Source of the DNA: Hemileia vastatrix
Taxonomy: Eukaryota; Basidiomycota; Pucciniomycetes; Pucciniales; Zaghouaniaceae
NCBI GenBank assembly: GCA_030280995.1
Contig: JASXTE010000008.1
Span: 14,461,212-14,525,211, forward strand
DNA length: 64,000 nt
Direction of reading: 5' to 3'
Positions 12,494 through 23,177 of the stretch are shown here, one piece after another. The notes beneath the pieces are model-generated. The model was not told where the DNA came from. It did not search any database and saw only the letters and a program-made list of their open reading frames with translations. Every line of letters starts with the position of its first letter. Positions within the stretch are counted from its first letter, which is position 1. The translations under genes were made by a program, and so were the position numbers.

Positions 12494-14153
12494 TGTCAGG
12501 CTAAGTCCAAGTCCAGAGATGTGAATAGCTTGCTGGTCTAGTGTCTAGAAGATTTACAAAAGGTCCCAAATGAATACAATGGTATAAAACAAGCAAGTAG
12601 TAGAATATAATCAATTATAAGGCTCAGTAATTTACTCTCACTTATTATAATTTGATATTACAAGGCTTATTGTTGTGCAGAAAAATAGATGTAATATATT
12701 TAAAATACTATTCAAAGACTCTCTAAAGTACTAATGAAATTTAAGATAAATTGTATTGGTTATATTGTAATTGTAATTGTATAGATGATAAATTGAATGT
12801 AGAAAATATGACCAAAAACCCCCTCCTTTTATACCCAATAATTCCCCAATGATGCCCCTATATTTAAAATACTATTCAAAGACTCTCTAAAGTACTAATG
12901 AAATGTAAGATAAATTGTATTGGTTATATATATTGTAATTGTAATTGTAAAAAATGATAAATTGAATGTAGAAAATATGACCAAAAACCCCCTCCTTTTA
13001 TACCCAATAATTCCCCAATGATGCCCCTTGATGATTCCAATCCTATACACGGCCAAATGCGCCTCAAAATAACTAATAGACCTGTCCAACAACATAAGGA
13101 ATAACCAATGACAACCAAAGAATAATATCACACGCCAAAATCCTGAAATAATAGGGATAATCCATCACAAATAAAGAATAACCCAAAAAAGAGTGTATAT
13201 GCGTGTAATATCTATTTTTAATAGACTAAAAATAAAGAAAAGGTACTAAATATAACACAGTATTAAGGGGGATTAACAGTAGAAATGTTAGAGTTAATTA
13301 TTACAAATTTATACGTGAAATCCCTGTCCAAAAATAAGTATTATTGACTGAGAAACCACTGAAAAACCTAATTTAATGCGTGTAAGGGCTGATCCCTGTA
13401 TGCAGACTCTTGGCAGGCGTAACCACGGGTAAATCCTTGACTAAATAGGCGATTTTTAAGTGTGGTAGCATAATTGGGCACCAAGACTGATGTAACTAAT
13501 GCAATTAGTGCATTTAATAAGGTTAAATCACATTGAAACTAAATTAAGACACTAAATAAGCGTCCCTCGCCTATTTTAGTGTGTTTCCACATATAGTGCA
13601 TGTATGTGGGGTAATTTTAGCGTGAAAAATACTAACTTTGCTAAAAATGAAGCTATTCACACGGGAAAAATGCAGCAGTATGTAGCCACTGCACAGAGGC
13701 CATTTCTGGCATAAAAAACACCAAATTTGAAAAGTGTTATTTTTACACTTTTAAATAGCCAGATCAATTGTTCCAAATAAGGCAAATTGATCTGTCAAGG
13801 CGCATTTTTATTATCTTAACATTTATAGCGCATATATCCAACTTTTAGTGATAATAAGCGCATTTATCAATTATTTCAATATAATAATAGAAAAATTATC
13901 TTTATGTGTACTTAAAAATTATGTAGGCTTATGGCTAAGCTTCTTAAGGTTACCCTAACATATTCTAACTTAATATTAGGTACATAAGACTTAAATAAGG
14001 TGGATATATGCGTGTATATATATGCTTTACAATGGCATATATTTGTATTAAATCAATTTTTTATACAATTATTTATTGTTCCCATGTATGCTACATATGT
14101 TTAGCACAATTTGTTAGTAATTTTACTCAGTCCTGATAATATTCAGGCTGACA
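12494..14153 (-). mobile_element. Solo LTR, 1660 bp
   Basis: Begins TGTCAGGCTAAG and ends ATTCAGGCTGACA, with a 5-bp ACTGT duplication at 12489-12493 and 14154-14158. It interrupts one unit of the H1 tandem repeat. Sister units still show the uninterrupted sequence ACTGTCC, so the empty site is known. No internal retrotransposon sequence remains, so LTR-LTR recombination is inferred. TATAAAA words on the minus strand suggest minus-strand orientation. The LTR is richer in CpG-containing words than its surroundings, suggesting younger age. Confidence 0.85.
12695..13026 (-). repeat. 164-bp tandem duplication carrying the LTR TATA box
   Basis: Two consecutive copies starting at 12695 and 12859 share TATATTTAAAATAC, AAAGACTCTCTAAAG and the block around CCCCCTCCTTTTATACCC. 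Read on the minus strand each has GGGTATAAAAGG, a good TATA box (12827-12833 and 12996-13002). The solo LTR therefore has a duplicated core promoter. Confidence 0.7.
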
Positions 14154-14739
14154 ACTGTCCTTTTAGCTGAGATACCTCTGAAGCCTATTTTTCATGTCCA
14201 GAAAGCCAATTTGAATTTGCTTCAGTGGTTTCTTAAATATTGACCTTTTAACTTGAGCCTTTTTTTTCCAAATTTCACTTTTATTTATTTCATAATTCAT
14301 ATCATAACATTTACATCATGCATTTATCCATCCAGATTCCTATGATTATCTAGGCTTTTATCTCCCTCTTGTTGGAATTTTCATCATCAGTTTTCAAGTT
14401 TCAGTGCATTTTTGAAAATCAGAGTCAGTTTTAGGGTTAGGTTTATTCAAATCTACTGTCCAGTTAGCCGAAGATACTTTTGAAGCCTATCTAAAATTTC
14501 CAGAAAACCAATTAGAATTTGGTTCAGTGGTTGCTGAGATATTCAACTTTGAGGTTGAGCCTTTTTTTCCCAATTTGAAATTTATTTCTTTAATAATGCA
14601 TAACTTAACATTTAAATCATGTATTTATCCCTTCATATTCCTCAAACTACCTTTCTCTTTACTTATTATCCTTCCCTTAAATCAAGGTGTGTTTTTTTCT
14701 TTTTCTACCATTTTCATATGTCTAACCCTTCACTCATTT

Positions 14740-14857
14740 TTGCTTCTCTTATCAGATCAGTCAAAAGTTAGTCCAACAAGTTAACAAGGTAAAAAAAGAA
14801 GGTAAAATTAATAAATTTAAAATCCTTTTGGTAGATAAAAAAAGTTTAAGTATTTGT
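14740..14857 (+). pseudogene. H1 Tet-like oxygenase 3' remnant
   Basis: Only the last exon end survives. It is nearly the same DNA as 20646-20764 in H2: ATCAGTCAAAAGTTA, a lysine-rich tail and the terminal sequence for a GRSKKYGDL-like end. The 3' flank to about 15075 also matches H2 (GAAAGTCCCAAAC followed by GAGGAATTGTCATTAC), so gene end and downstream sequence are conserved together. Confidence 0.75.
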
Positions 14858-15159
14858 AAAATCATCAAATATTTTTTATTCTTTCATAAATTATTAATAA
14901 ATAAATCTGATATTCCAACATACTAAACTAAATTAATGAGACAAAAACCTTGTGTTGTATAAAAGGTAATCATGATAAAATTAAATTGTTTCATGGGGTT
15001 AATCTTTCCTATAACTGTGGAAAGTCCCAAACTTAGTTTCTAGACTTGGTCCACATTTTGGCTTGAGGAATTGTCATTACTTTAAAACTAGTGAATTTGA
15101 CTTATCTTACTTATTTATTTATTAATTTATGGAATTATTCTAAATTTTGGTGATTTTAC

Positions 15160-15330
15160 CCCTTATTCAATCAAATACAGGGGAGGGTATCACCATATTT
15201 TTAAATCTGACATAGAAAATTGATGACTTATAAAAATTTTATGATACCCACCCCTTGCTTCAATAAAATTCAGGGGAGGGTATTACCAAATTTTCCATAA
15301 AGATATAGAATTTTGTTGACTTAGCTATAT
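15160..15330 (+). repeat. 93-bp-type tandem repeat, H1 copy
   Basis: Two units with TTCAATxAAATxCAGGGGAGG followed by GTATxACCAxATTTT. The same repeat lies at the same place, between the convergent ends of the Tet-like and Myb-like genes, in H2, H3 and H4. In the H2 to H4 units the plus form reads AATAAAATGCAGGGG, which includes a poly(A)-signal word. Confidence 0.7.
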
Positions 15331-15479
15331 TTATAAATACCAATTAGTGGTGAGGTGATAGAAGTATGTTGATGATGAGGATTTTTGCACAGGTGTCAGT
15401 ATTATTTAACCATCTGAAACTCCAAAAGTGCAATATTTTATATTCTAGTAAGGAAAAATGGTGTTATTAGAATCTCATG

Positions 15480-15830
15480 ATATATATATTTTTGATAAGA
15501 TTAAAATTAACTATTAAATTGGGAACCAAAAAGAATATCCATTTACTCATAGAGAAGATACATGACATTGAGATTTTTGGAAACAGTAGTAATTCCAATC
15601 TCCAAATCATAGTCATCAATACCAAAGCCAGTGGAAGTGTAAGCAAAATAAGCCTTTTTATATTTTTATTGATAAATTTTAAACCTCTCCTTCATTTACT
15701 TAGGATTGATGTTGATTCTCCCTTTTATTTTCTTTTTTACTTCATTTTCCATCAAAAAAAAGCAATTTCCCTTTGATGAAGGTGGACTTCTTATTTGTGG
15801 AAGTTTAAAACATAAAAAATAAAGGAAAAA
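15480..15830 (-). pseudogene. H1 Myb-like gene remnant
   Basis: Minus-strand translation gives PPSSKGNCFFLMENEVKKK and RININPK, then a stop, aligning with PPSSKANGYLLMANEVRKK and RIDINPK of H2. The matching nucleotide stretch runs to about 15480. Frames before and after are broken and the 3' coiled-coil exons are absent. Confidence 0.7.
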
Positions 15831-16142
15831 AACATGCTTGGCTAAAATTTCACAGTAAAATGTTTTAAATCTCAGTGAGGGGTGCGCCAAGGATTGATGA
15901 GAAGATTGAGGTCTGAGTGTCACATGTGACAGGGATGGGATGGGCAAAGAAGTGATGATGTGGCAAACATGTGTTGTGAAATAAAATTGGGAAAAAAGTG
16001 CTTATTTGAGGTCATAACTGACACCCATTTTTGAAATAAGTGACTTTTTTGCAAAATTTAAGTGTTGATTTGTATGTGCTGATTTGGTTTGAAATCTGCA
16101 CTTAAGTTAAGTGTGGATTTTCCAGAACTGACACCCCCCATT

Positions 16143-16807
16143 GTATGGAATTGTGAAGATTGAATTTCTATTTTCAAAGATTTTTGTGCTAACTTCCAAT
16201 GGTATTGATTTTGATGGGTATCATCTCTGTTTCTGGCATTTGCATGTGGTTATCAATGTTGTCAATTACATCAGTTGAATACTTGAGAGGCAATTTAATA
16301 TTGAGAAAGATGAATAACTTACAAAATGATTGTTTATTTAAACATAAAACCATTCACAAAAAAAACTTGATTTTTTCTTTCTGAATGAAGAGGAATTTTT
16401 TGCAAAAATCATTTTTTCTGGATTAAATTTCATTTTGAGTATATCCTTCAAAGACCTCAATTGGGAGCTGATTGAATTCATTTTTAATTGATTGCATAAG
16501 AATTGATAAACTGAGTGATCTGGATGTATCAGTTTTATTTTGTCTTTATGAGCATTTGATAATGAGTTATAATTTTCAATTGATGCTAATTCATTTACAT
16601 ATTTTTTAAAATGAGCCATTTTAATTTCAGAAAATATATATTCTGGATCGCATATATGAGTATTTAAGGCTGAAGGAAATTCTTATTGCCAATATTGGTA
16701 GAAATTTATCTTCACTTGGAGACAGTAAAGTTCCACATTTGGCTCTTTTTTGAAATTACTCTTCCCACTTATTCTAATTTTCTAGAACAATCAGGTATAG
16801 TATCTAG
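16143..16807. other. Unassigned spacer between H1 and H2
   Basis: Lies between the target duplications of two Harbinger-like elements. A 93-codon minus frame at 16338-16619 (start MAHFKKYVNELASIENY) has protein-like composition but no family I recognise, and further minus-strand protein-like sequence follows in another frame to about 16160. Probably a piece of an older element or gene once continuous with 9649-10712. Confidence 0.35.
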
Positions 16808-17138
16808 AATAGGGGGTGTCAATTCTGGCAAATCCGCACTTACAAATCCGCACTTAAATAAGTGCAGATTTCCGAAACACACTAGCCCCAATACTGGTGG
16901 ATTTCAAAAGTGAAAAAAGCCACTTATTTCACTCAAATACGCACTTTCTCAACCAAAAGTGCTGATTTCACCATCAAGTCCCATTTCACTGATTTTAAGC
17001 ATCATCCCATTCATACGCAGCACTCCGCAGCATAACACTTCATAACTCAAAACATTGTACATAATTTACATCTTCATATCATATCATATAAGAGTTATTC
17101 CTTCCTCACTTTCAAATTGTGATAAATTACATAAAGCA

Positions 17139-18336
17139 ATGACTTTCATGGCTCTTGAACTGCTCTTGGACTCTGATTCAAATTCTGATTCTGATCTAGA
17201 AGAAGATTTTGTCTTTTTATCAAAAATGGCCACAAAACGTTACCTTCTTCCCAGAAAGCCTCAAGTACACTATCCAAACACTTCTTAACCTATCTACACC
17301 CAGTTTTAGACAGCTGTTCAGGACTTTTCAGGAATGTTTCCTTAAATTGCTTGAGCTTATTCAGGATCATCCCATATATCACAATAATTCTCAAAAAGAA
17401 CAACGACATCCTTCAATTCAATTGGCCATCACACTATGTTTTTTGGGTTCAAATGGTAATAGAGCCGCTTTGAAATGTTTAGAAAATGTCTTTGATTTAG
17501 GGTATGGTTCAGTTAACACTTACACCGAATGATGTATCACGGCCATCAACTCCTTGTAATCTCAACTTCTCACCTGGACAACAAAAGAAGAGCGACTTGA
17601 ATCATCTCAGGTTATGCAAGAAGAGCGCTTCCCAGGATGTATTGGTTTTGTTGATGGTACTACTATTCCTTCGAGCCAGAAACCTGCTCAAGGTGGAAAC
17701 AATTACTTTGACCGTAAAAAGAGGTAGATTATTTTTAACTCCTTTCATTCTCTTTGAAACTAACACAAACAAATATATCTTCTTTATAGATATTCAATTT
17801 CCATTCAGCTTATATGTGACGTAAACAAAAAATTTATATCATTCTTTGCTGGCTATCCTGGCTCATGTCATGACTCCTACATCTTCCAAAGAATGCAAAT
17901 TTCAAATGAACCTGAAAAATTCTTTGATGAAGATCAGTATCTTCTTGCAGATTCTGCTTATGTGAATGGAAAGTATGTACTTCCTGCTTTTCGGGGAGCA
18001 GCTTCAGAAGACAGTCAAAATGCCAAGTTCAACAATCATTTGGCAAAGTCAAGAGTCTGTATTGAACATTCTATTGGAATCTTGAAAGGCCGTTTTTCTA
18101 GTTTAAGGGAATTAAGAAGTCCTCTTAGAAATAAATCTGAAATGGAGGTGGTGATCAACTGGATTCTGTGTTGCACTATACTTCATAACCTAGTTGCTGA
18201 CCTCAAAGATCAATGGTTAGAGCTGTATGAAGTTGATTCACCTCCGACTATATCCAACACTTTTATTTCTCAATCAACTAGTATAAGGGCAAAAATTCTT
18301 CCAATAACACTCCAACATTTTTCAACGCAATTTTAA
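17139..18336 (+). pseudogene. PIF/Harbinger-type DDE transposase, decayed
   Basis: Would cut and rejoin element ends. The N-terminus is acidic (DSDSNSDSDLEED), followed by a basic patch and a helical DNA-binding-like region (RQLFRTFQECF, NRAALKCLENVFDLGYGSV). The catalytic domain shows all three DDE_4 acidic residues in context: FVDGTT (GAT at 17653-17655), LLADSAY (17950-17952) and VCIEHSIGILKGRF (18064-18066). A 66-bp intron at 17724-17789 (GTAGAT...TATAG) joins DRKKR to YSISIQLICD in frame, which supports it. Lesions: a frameshift near 17280, TGA at 17530-17532 and TAA at 17557-17559, the last two where arginine codons are expected. The start at 17139 keeps the conserved acidic N-terminus. 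Confidence 0.85.
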
Positions 18337-18659
18337 TTTTTTTTTTTCATTCTCTTCAAATGATCAATTTGCATGTGTTATTCACTGAGAATGGTAAATT
18401 TTTTTGCATATTTTTTTGGTTTTTGAATTTGCTGTTAAAGTCTTATTTTTTTTATCTCTCTGTGTTTTCTTTCATCAACTCAACATGAAATCACATATTT
18501 TCAGCAAATGCATATTTTTTCAGTCACTCTCTTTTTTTTCTTCACTCATATCCTTTTTCTCCTCTCTTACTACATCACTCAAACAATTTCACTTATATTT
18601 CTTTTTTCTCAACTCATCTCTCCAGGTAAGTCATTTTATCTTTTTTACTTAATTTTTTG

Positions 18660-19375
18660 CCAATTTTTTTTCTTTTTTTTTTGGTTTTTTGGGTTTTTTT
18701 TTTTTTTTTTTTTTTTTTTGTAAGTGGTTTTTTTAAATTTATAGGTAAAATTAACATTTTTTTTCTCTCTCTCTCTCTCTCTCTCCCTCTTTTCTCTCAT
18801 TTATCCTATTCTTTATCCCCCCTTGGCCTGGGCTTTTTCCCACCTTTACCCTCTCCTTGGAATGGATACATCCCCCTTTTCCCACCTTTGGCTGCCTTAT
18901 TCCCCCCTCCTTGGCTCACTCTAACCTCACTTTTCTCCCTCTTTGGTCTCATCTCTCCCTTTCTCCCCCTTGTTGGTGTCCTCATTTCCTCCCCTCATTC
19001 CTCTCCAACCCCCCTCCAAATCCCCTCCAAATCCCCTTTAAACCCCCCTCCAAACTCTCCCAATCACCCCCTCCAACCCCCCTTCCAAACCCCCCCTCCT
19101 ATCCCCCTCAAAACCCCCCTACCCCCCCTTAAAGGTTCCTTAACAATTCGCTAACAAATTGTTAAGCAACATTGAGGGGGGGGGGTAGGGGGAGGTTAGG
19201 GGGGGGGTTTGGAGGGGGATTCGGAGGGGTGTTTGGAGGGGATTTGGAGGGGGGTTTGGGGCAGATTGAAGGCAGGTTTGGAAGGGGGTTTGGAGAGGTT
19301 TAATTGGGGATGTGAATAGGTTGGAGGGGGGGGTTTGTACAAGGGGTTTGGAGCGGTGAATTTAGGGGAATGGGG
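18660..19375. repeat. C-rich/G-rich inverted low-complexity structure
   Basis: A T-run (18667-18720) and a TC microsatellite (around 18766-18790) lead into about 200 bp of C-rich repeats of the CCCCTCCAAA type (18940-19135). A perfect 10-bp stem CTTAACAATT/AATTGTTAAG (19139-19148, 19157-19166) forms the centre. It is followed by about 190 bp of G-rich TTTGGAGGGG-type repeats (19174-19370). The halves are imperfect inverted copies. The G-rich strand has many runs of four or more G with short spacers. Apparent ORFs here are low-complexity proline/phenylalanine artefacts. H1 matches the start but lacks the expansion. Confidence 0.8.
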
Positions 19376-19600
19376 AAGTGATAAAAAAATTTTCACAGTT
19401 TTTTGAATTTTTTTTTTTGAATTTTTTTTTTTGATTTTTTTAATTTTAGCAAAAAATATTCATCAAGTTCAAGTGAAATGAAAAAAAATTCTTATAAGTC
19501 TTTTGAGGATTTTTATATTTTGAATTTAAATTAAGTGAGTTTTTTTTAATGTATAATTTTGGGTGTTTGAAAAGTAACAAATTTTTAAGTAGAAAAATAC

Positions 19601-20764
19601 ATGTCTTTAACTTCAGATTCACCACTTACCTCACTCTCATCTTCAAATTCAACTTCTTTTCAATCATCATCTAAAAAATTGACAAAAAATGAACATTATC
19701 AAAATAAAAGAAATTTAAAAAAAAAATTCACTTGGATCAAATATTTGGCCATATTTAAAAAATAAAGTACTATAAAACTAAAGTAAAAAAAAACAATATC
19801 CAAAAATGTTACCTGAAAATATACATTATTTAACTGAAACTGGAGGTGATGAAGCTAAAGCTGTTATTAATAATACTTTCAAACCTCAATTTATTTACGA
19901 AAACCATTCTTTTAATGGTTTAAAAGATGAATCATTTAATTAACTCTGTGATCTCATCATAACACTCTATCAAATGGCTTTGGTTCGCTTACCTTTAAGG
20001 AATAAGAATCTGTTGGGTGGAATCATGCTTGGTATTGGATGGAGACCAGGATTTGATAAAGGTTTTTCTCTTGGTATGTTTAAAAATTTTTCTGGATTTT
20101 TTAATATCATTTTACTGAATTTAATTCAAATAGGCATATATTATTTACTCAGATCTTTATCTAAAACTGAATTAGATAATGATTTTCGAAAATGGAATAC
20201 TTTACCTTCATTTAATTCATTTCTTGCTCTTTGACTTAAAAAATTCTGTAATAAAGCTTTTGAGACAAATCATGAAGTTGCTAAGAGACTTGGAATACCA
20301 AATTGGTGCAACTCTGAATGGGAAGATATTAGCAGTGATTATCTCATGTTTTCAAATGTTATAATCACTCATTCTGGATTTCATAACCGAATTCACACCG
20401 ACTCAAATGATGACAATTACCTCACTTATGGAATTTTCACATATATTAATCCTATCACTGGACAACCTATTCCATCATCTGTAAAAATTAAACGAAATTG
20501 ATTATATTTCCCAGATCATAGATGTATAATTGATTTTGGATTAGGAAATGGAATCATCAAAAAGTTTGGAATTCTTCTTATGATAATCACCAAACCACAA
20601 AGGCTCCTCCAGGTTTGGAATCTTCTCAAGACTTCATGCATTTCGGTTGCTCTTTCCAGATCAGTCAAAAGTTAATCCAGCGAATAAACAAGTTAAAAAA
20701 AGAAGAAAAAGGTAATAAATTTAAAAATTCTTTAGGTAGATCTAAAAAGTATGGGGATTTGTAG
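19601..20764 (+). pseudogene. Tet-like 2OG-Fe(II) oxygenase, transposon-carried, decayed
   Basis: Predicted iron- and 2-oxoglutarate-dependent dioxygenase of the fungal Tet-like type. The N-terminus is S/T-rich then K-rich (MSLTSDSPLTSLSSSNST), with a frame break near 19760. The core has GWRPGFDKGFSLG, then a 60-bp intron (20074-20133), EWEDISSDYL, the HxD iron-binding pair in SGFHNRIHTDS (His 20394-20396, Asp 20400-20402), YGIFTYINPITGQPIP, FPDHRCIIDFGLGNGIIK, the distal histidine in DNHQTTKAPPG (20588-20590) and FGCSFQIS. Stops: TAA 19941-19943, TGA 20232-20234, TGA 20499-20501; frameshift near 20560. The last exon and 3' flank recur in H1, H3 and H4. Substrate is unknown; TET/JBP relatives oxidise methylated or thymine bases. 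Confidence 0.8.
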
Positions 20765-21073
20765 AGTCACCAAATATTTAATATTCTTCCATAAATTTTT
20801 AATAAATAAATATGATATTTCAATTTATGAAATTAAAGTAATGGGCCAACGACCTTGTGCTGTATAAAAGGTAATCATGATAACATTAATTTGTTTCATG
20901 GGATTCCTCTAGCCTATACCTGTTGAAAGTCCCAAACCTAGTTTCTAGACTTGATCTGCATTTTGGCATGAGGAATTGTCATTACTTTAAAAGTAGTAGA
21001 TTTTGACATATCTTATTTATATATTAATTAATTTATGTAATTATATTAAATTTTGATGACTTTCACCCTTTAC

Positions 21074-21240
21074 TTCAATAAAATGCAGGGGAGGGTATTG
21101 CCAATTTTTTAAATCTGACATGTGAAATTGATGACTTAGAAAAATTTGGTGGTACCCACCCCTTGTTTCAATAAAATGCAGGGGAGGGTATTGCCAAATT
21201 TTCAAAAGAGATATTGAATTTTATTAACTTAGAAGTATTT
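21074..21240 (+). repeat. 93-bp tandem repeat, H2 copy
   Basis: Two units starting TTCAATAAAATGCAGGGGAG at 21074 and 21167, with GGTATTGCCAA, GAAATTGATGACTTAGAAAA and GGTACCCACCCCTTG in the first. It lies between the end of the Tet-like gene (+) and the end of the Myb-like gene (-), so AATAAA in each unit could serve plus-strand 3' end formation. Confidence 0.75.
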
Positions 21241-21485
21241 AGATAAGCAAACTTATTGACTTGAAATTAAAGATATAAAATTTTTATTATAATTTCAAAT
21301 TTTTGTCAAAATAAAAGTATAAGCAAACTTATTGACTTGAAAGTAAAGATAGAAAAATTGTATGATATTTTCAAAAATTTGTCAAAAATAACGTACTATA
21401 TTCAAGACCTTTTATAAGGCAGCATATAAGAAAATATTACCAAAAAGAAATAAAAGAAAATTAAATTAACTAGAAAAACAATTTA

Positions 21486-22800
21486 TCAATTGAAAAGGTC
21501 AAGTAATTTTCTAATTTCCTCATAGGATTGGCCATTTTTTACACATTCCATAATGAAATCTTTTTTTTTAAAACTCTCTTGTTTTTCCAATTCACAAGTA
21601 GCCATTTCTCTTTGAAATTGATGGTCATTTACTCTTTACTTCTGCTCTGCCTCAAATTTTTTTTCTTCCAAATCTAAGGCTTGCTGATATTTCCTTAGCA
21701 TATGATCAAACTTCATCTTCTCAAAGTCAAGGGCATTTTTTGCAATAGTTGATTTTGCTGAGAAAATTAAATTGAAATAAATAAATAAATGAGTTAATGA
21801 TTAAGATATATAGTAAACGAATCTTAATTATATCTTTTTTTTCAAAATAATCCTCAAGGGAGCCAAATGAGCTTTTTGAAGTATTACCACGTTTTAATAG
21901 ATGGTTCAAGTTCATTGAAGTTAAGGCTCGACGCTTTAGTTTGGAGCTTGAGAAAGAGGCTTCAGGAAGTTCATCTAAAGCAGCTTCTAAAGTGAGATTC
22001 ACATTTCCAGAATCGAGATTATTTAATGGAGATTGAGTTTGAGTAGGAGGAGACTAGAATGAAAGAGAAATTCAGAGAAGAATTGAAGAAAAAACAAAAA
22101 GTAAACATACATTTAAATTTTGGGCCTCTGAGGATTCAGATCTGCTGCGATATAATTGTTCTGCTTGATAGTCAGGATCATCTTCAGCTGAACTATGGTT
22201 AGAAGGTGGAGGGGATTGATCTCCTTCAAGTAAAGGTGTTTTGGGAGGATTATAGGATGGTTTGGATCCAGAGGGTATATCCTTAGTAGTATCATGTAGA
22301 AACCAAGGGTTTACATCAACTCAGGAGCCAAAAAGATTATCCATTTCCTCATAGAAAGGACACATGACACTGAGCTTTTCAGAAACAGTAGTAATTTTCA
22401 ATCTCCAAATCATCATCGTCAATACCAAAGCCATTTCATTTGCATCATGATGAGCCTTTTTATATTTTGATTGGTAACTCTTAAATCTCTCCTTCATTTG
22501 TTTAGGATTGATATCAATTCTCCCCCTTGTTTTCTTCCTTACTTCATTGGCCATCAATAAGTAGCCATTAGCCTTTGAAGAAGGTGGACATCCAATACGA
22601 GTGGACTTTTCACATCCAAAACATGCTTCAAAATTTGATTTTATTTTAAGGAAGTTGATTATGATGAGATAATCATCCTTTTTAAGATGACCTGAACCTG
22701 ATATTGATTTTTCAGGTGTAGGGCTTGCTTAATGAGGAGACTTTTGTGACAAAGCAGATTTTTGAGTTACCTTTTGAGATTTGGAATGTCTGGGAGGCAT
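21486..22800 (-). pseudogene. Myb/SANT-like accessory protein gene of H2
   Basis: Second gene of the element, convergent with the Tet-like gene. The minus-strand start at 22800 gives MPPRHSKSQKVTQKSALSQK, a Ser/Pro-rich head. A folded domain of about 120 residues follows: KKDDYLIIINFLK, FEACFGCEKSTRIG, KANGYLLMANEVRKK, RFKSYQSKYKKAH and MCPFYEEMDNLFG. Then come an acidic linker (SSAEDDPDYQAEQLY), a probable intron near 22050-22110, a basic patch (SSKLKRRA) and a coiled-coil tail ending FKKKDFIMECVKNGQSYEEI. Stops: TAA near 22730, the TGA ending DNLFGS, and one in the tail. PIF/Harbinger elements normally encode a Myb-like partner that helps transposase bind DNA; that role is inferred from position and fold-like pattern. 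Confidence 0.7.
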
Positions 22801-23123
22801 TATGAAACTGGCACATAACAAGAAAAAAGATTAAGAGGTAGAAGAAATAAGTAAAAAAGAATGTAAACATGCCTTGTCAAAATGTTGAAAATGTCAGGAA
22901 GGGGTGTGTGCCAAGGATTGATGGGTAGGTAGCGAGGAAGGTCAGTGTATCACATGTGATAGGGATGGTATGGGAAAGAAAGGGGTGATGTGGCCAACAT
23001 GTGGTTTTGAAAAAAAAATCACGAAAAAAGTGCTGATTTTAGGTCAGAACTGACACCCATTTTTGAAATAAGTGACTTTTTTGCAAAATTTAAGTGCTGA
23101 TTTGTAAGTGCTGATTTAGTTTG

Positions 23124-23152
23124 AAATCCGCACTTAAGTTAAGTGCGGATTT
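23124..23152. repeat. Perfect subterminal palindrome of H2
   Basis: AAATCCGCACTTAA and its exact reverse complement are separated by one G. The half-site recurs in the terminal repeats at both ends of H2 (for example 16831-16843) and, as AAATCTGCACTTA, in H1. Likely a transposase or accessory-protein binding site. Confidence 0.7.
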
Positions 23153-23177
23153 GCCAGAACTGACACCCCCTAATGAA

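Larger units (their letters stand above)
11930..14600 (+). repeat. Long-unit tandem repeat in H1
   Basis: At least four copies of a unit holding, in order, GGGTTAGGTTTATT, a CTGAAGATAC-like word, TTTCC(C/A)xxAAAC, TTCAGTGGTTxCTGAGATATT and TTGAGCCTTTTTTTCC. The anchor GAGCCTTT falls near 12114, 12292, 14257 and 14561. With the 1665 bp of LTR plus duplicated target removed, spacing is about 178, 300 and 304 bp. The inverted H3 element has the same repeat at 32430-32900. No coding signal. It sits between the transposase and Tet-like genes. Confidence 0.65.
10716..16139 (+). mobile_element. Harbinger-like element H1 (decayed, with nested solo LTR)
   Basis: Ends are AGGGGGTGTCAGTTCTGG at the left and the inverted equivalent at 16122-16139, flanked by ATT at 10713-10715 and 16140-16142. 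The 3-bp duplication and DDE-transposase relatives fit PIF/Harbinger. Contents in order: start of a transposase gene (+), long tandem repeats interrupted by a solo LTR, the 3' end of a Tet-like gene (+), a 93-bp-type repeat and a Myb-like remnant (-). Same order and TIR family as H2, with most coding sequence deleted. Total 5424 bp, about 3760 bp without the LTR. Confidence 0.85.
16811..23171 (+). mobile_element. Harbinger-like element H2 with Tet-like and Myb-like genes
   Basis: The left TIR starts AGGGGGTGTCAATTCTGG and the right end inverted reads AGGGGGTGTCAGTTCTGG, with further matching past 30 bp. A 3-bp AAT duplication lies at 16808-16810 and 23172-23174. Contents: DDE transposase (+), a large C-rich/G-rich inverted structure, Tet-like oxygenase (+), a 93-bp tandem repeat and a Myb-like gene (-). 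Both ends have subterminal copies of AAATCCGCACTTA. It is the most complete of the four elements, but all three genes carry stops. Its right end cuts off the 3' part of Gypsy E. Confidence 0.9.

Noticed and set aside
12895..13131. Two overlapping minus ORFs
   Set aside because: They lie inside the solo LTR over its tandem promoter duplication; no homology.
15477..15776. Plus-strand 99-codon ORF
   Set aside because: Antisense to the H1 Myb-like remnant.
18404..19154. Overlapping plus-strand ORFs of 71-165 codons
   Set aside because: Products are poly-Phe/Ser/Pro translated from T-runs, a TC microsatellite and C-rich repeats. No protein-like composition.
19196..19396. Minus-strand 66-codon ORF
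   Set aside because: Proline-rich translation of the G-rich arm read in reverse; low-complexity artefact.
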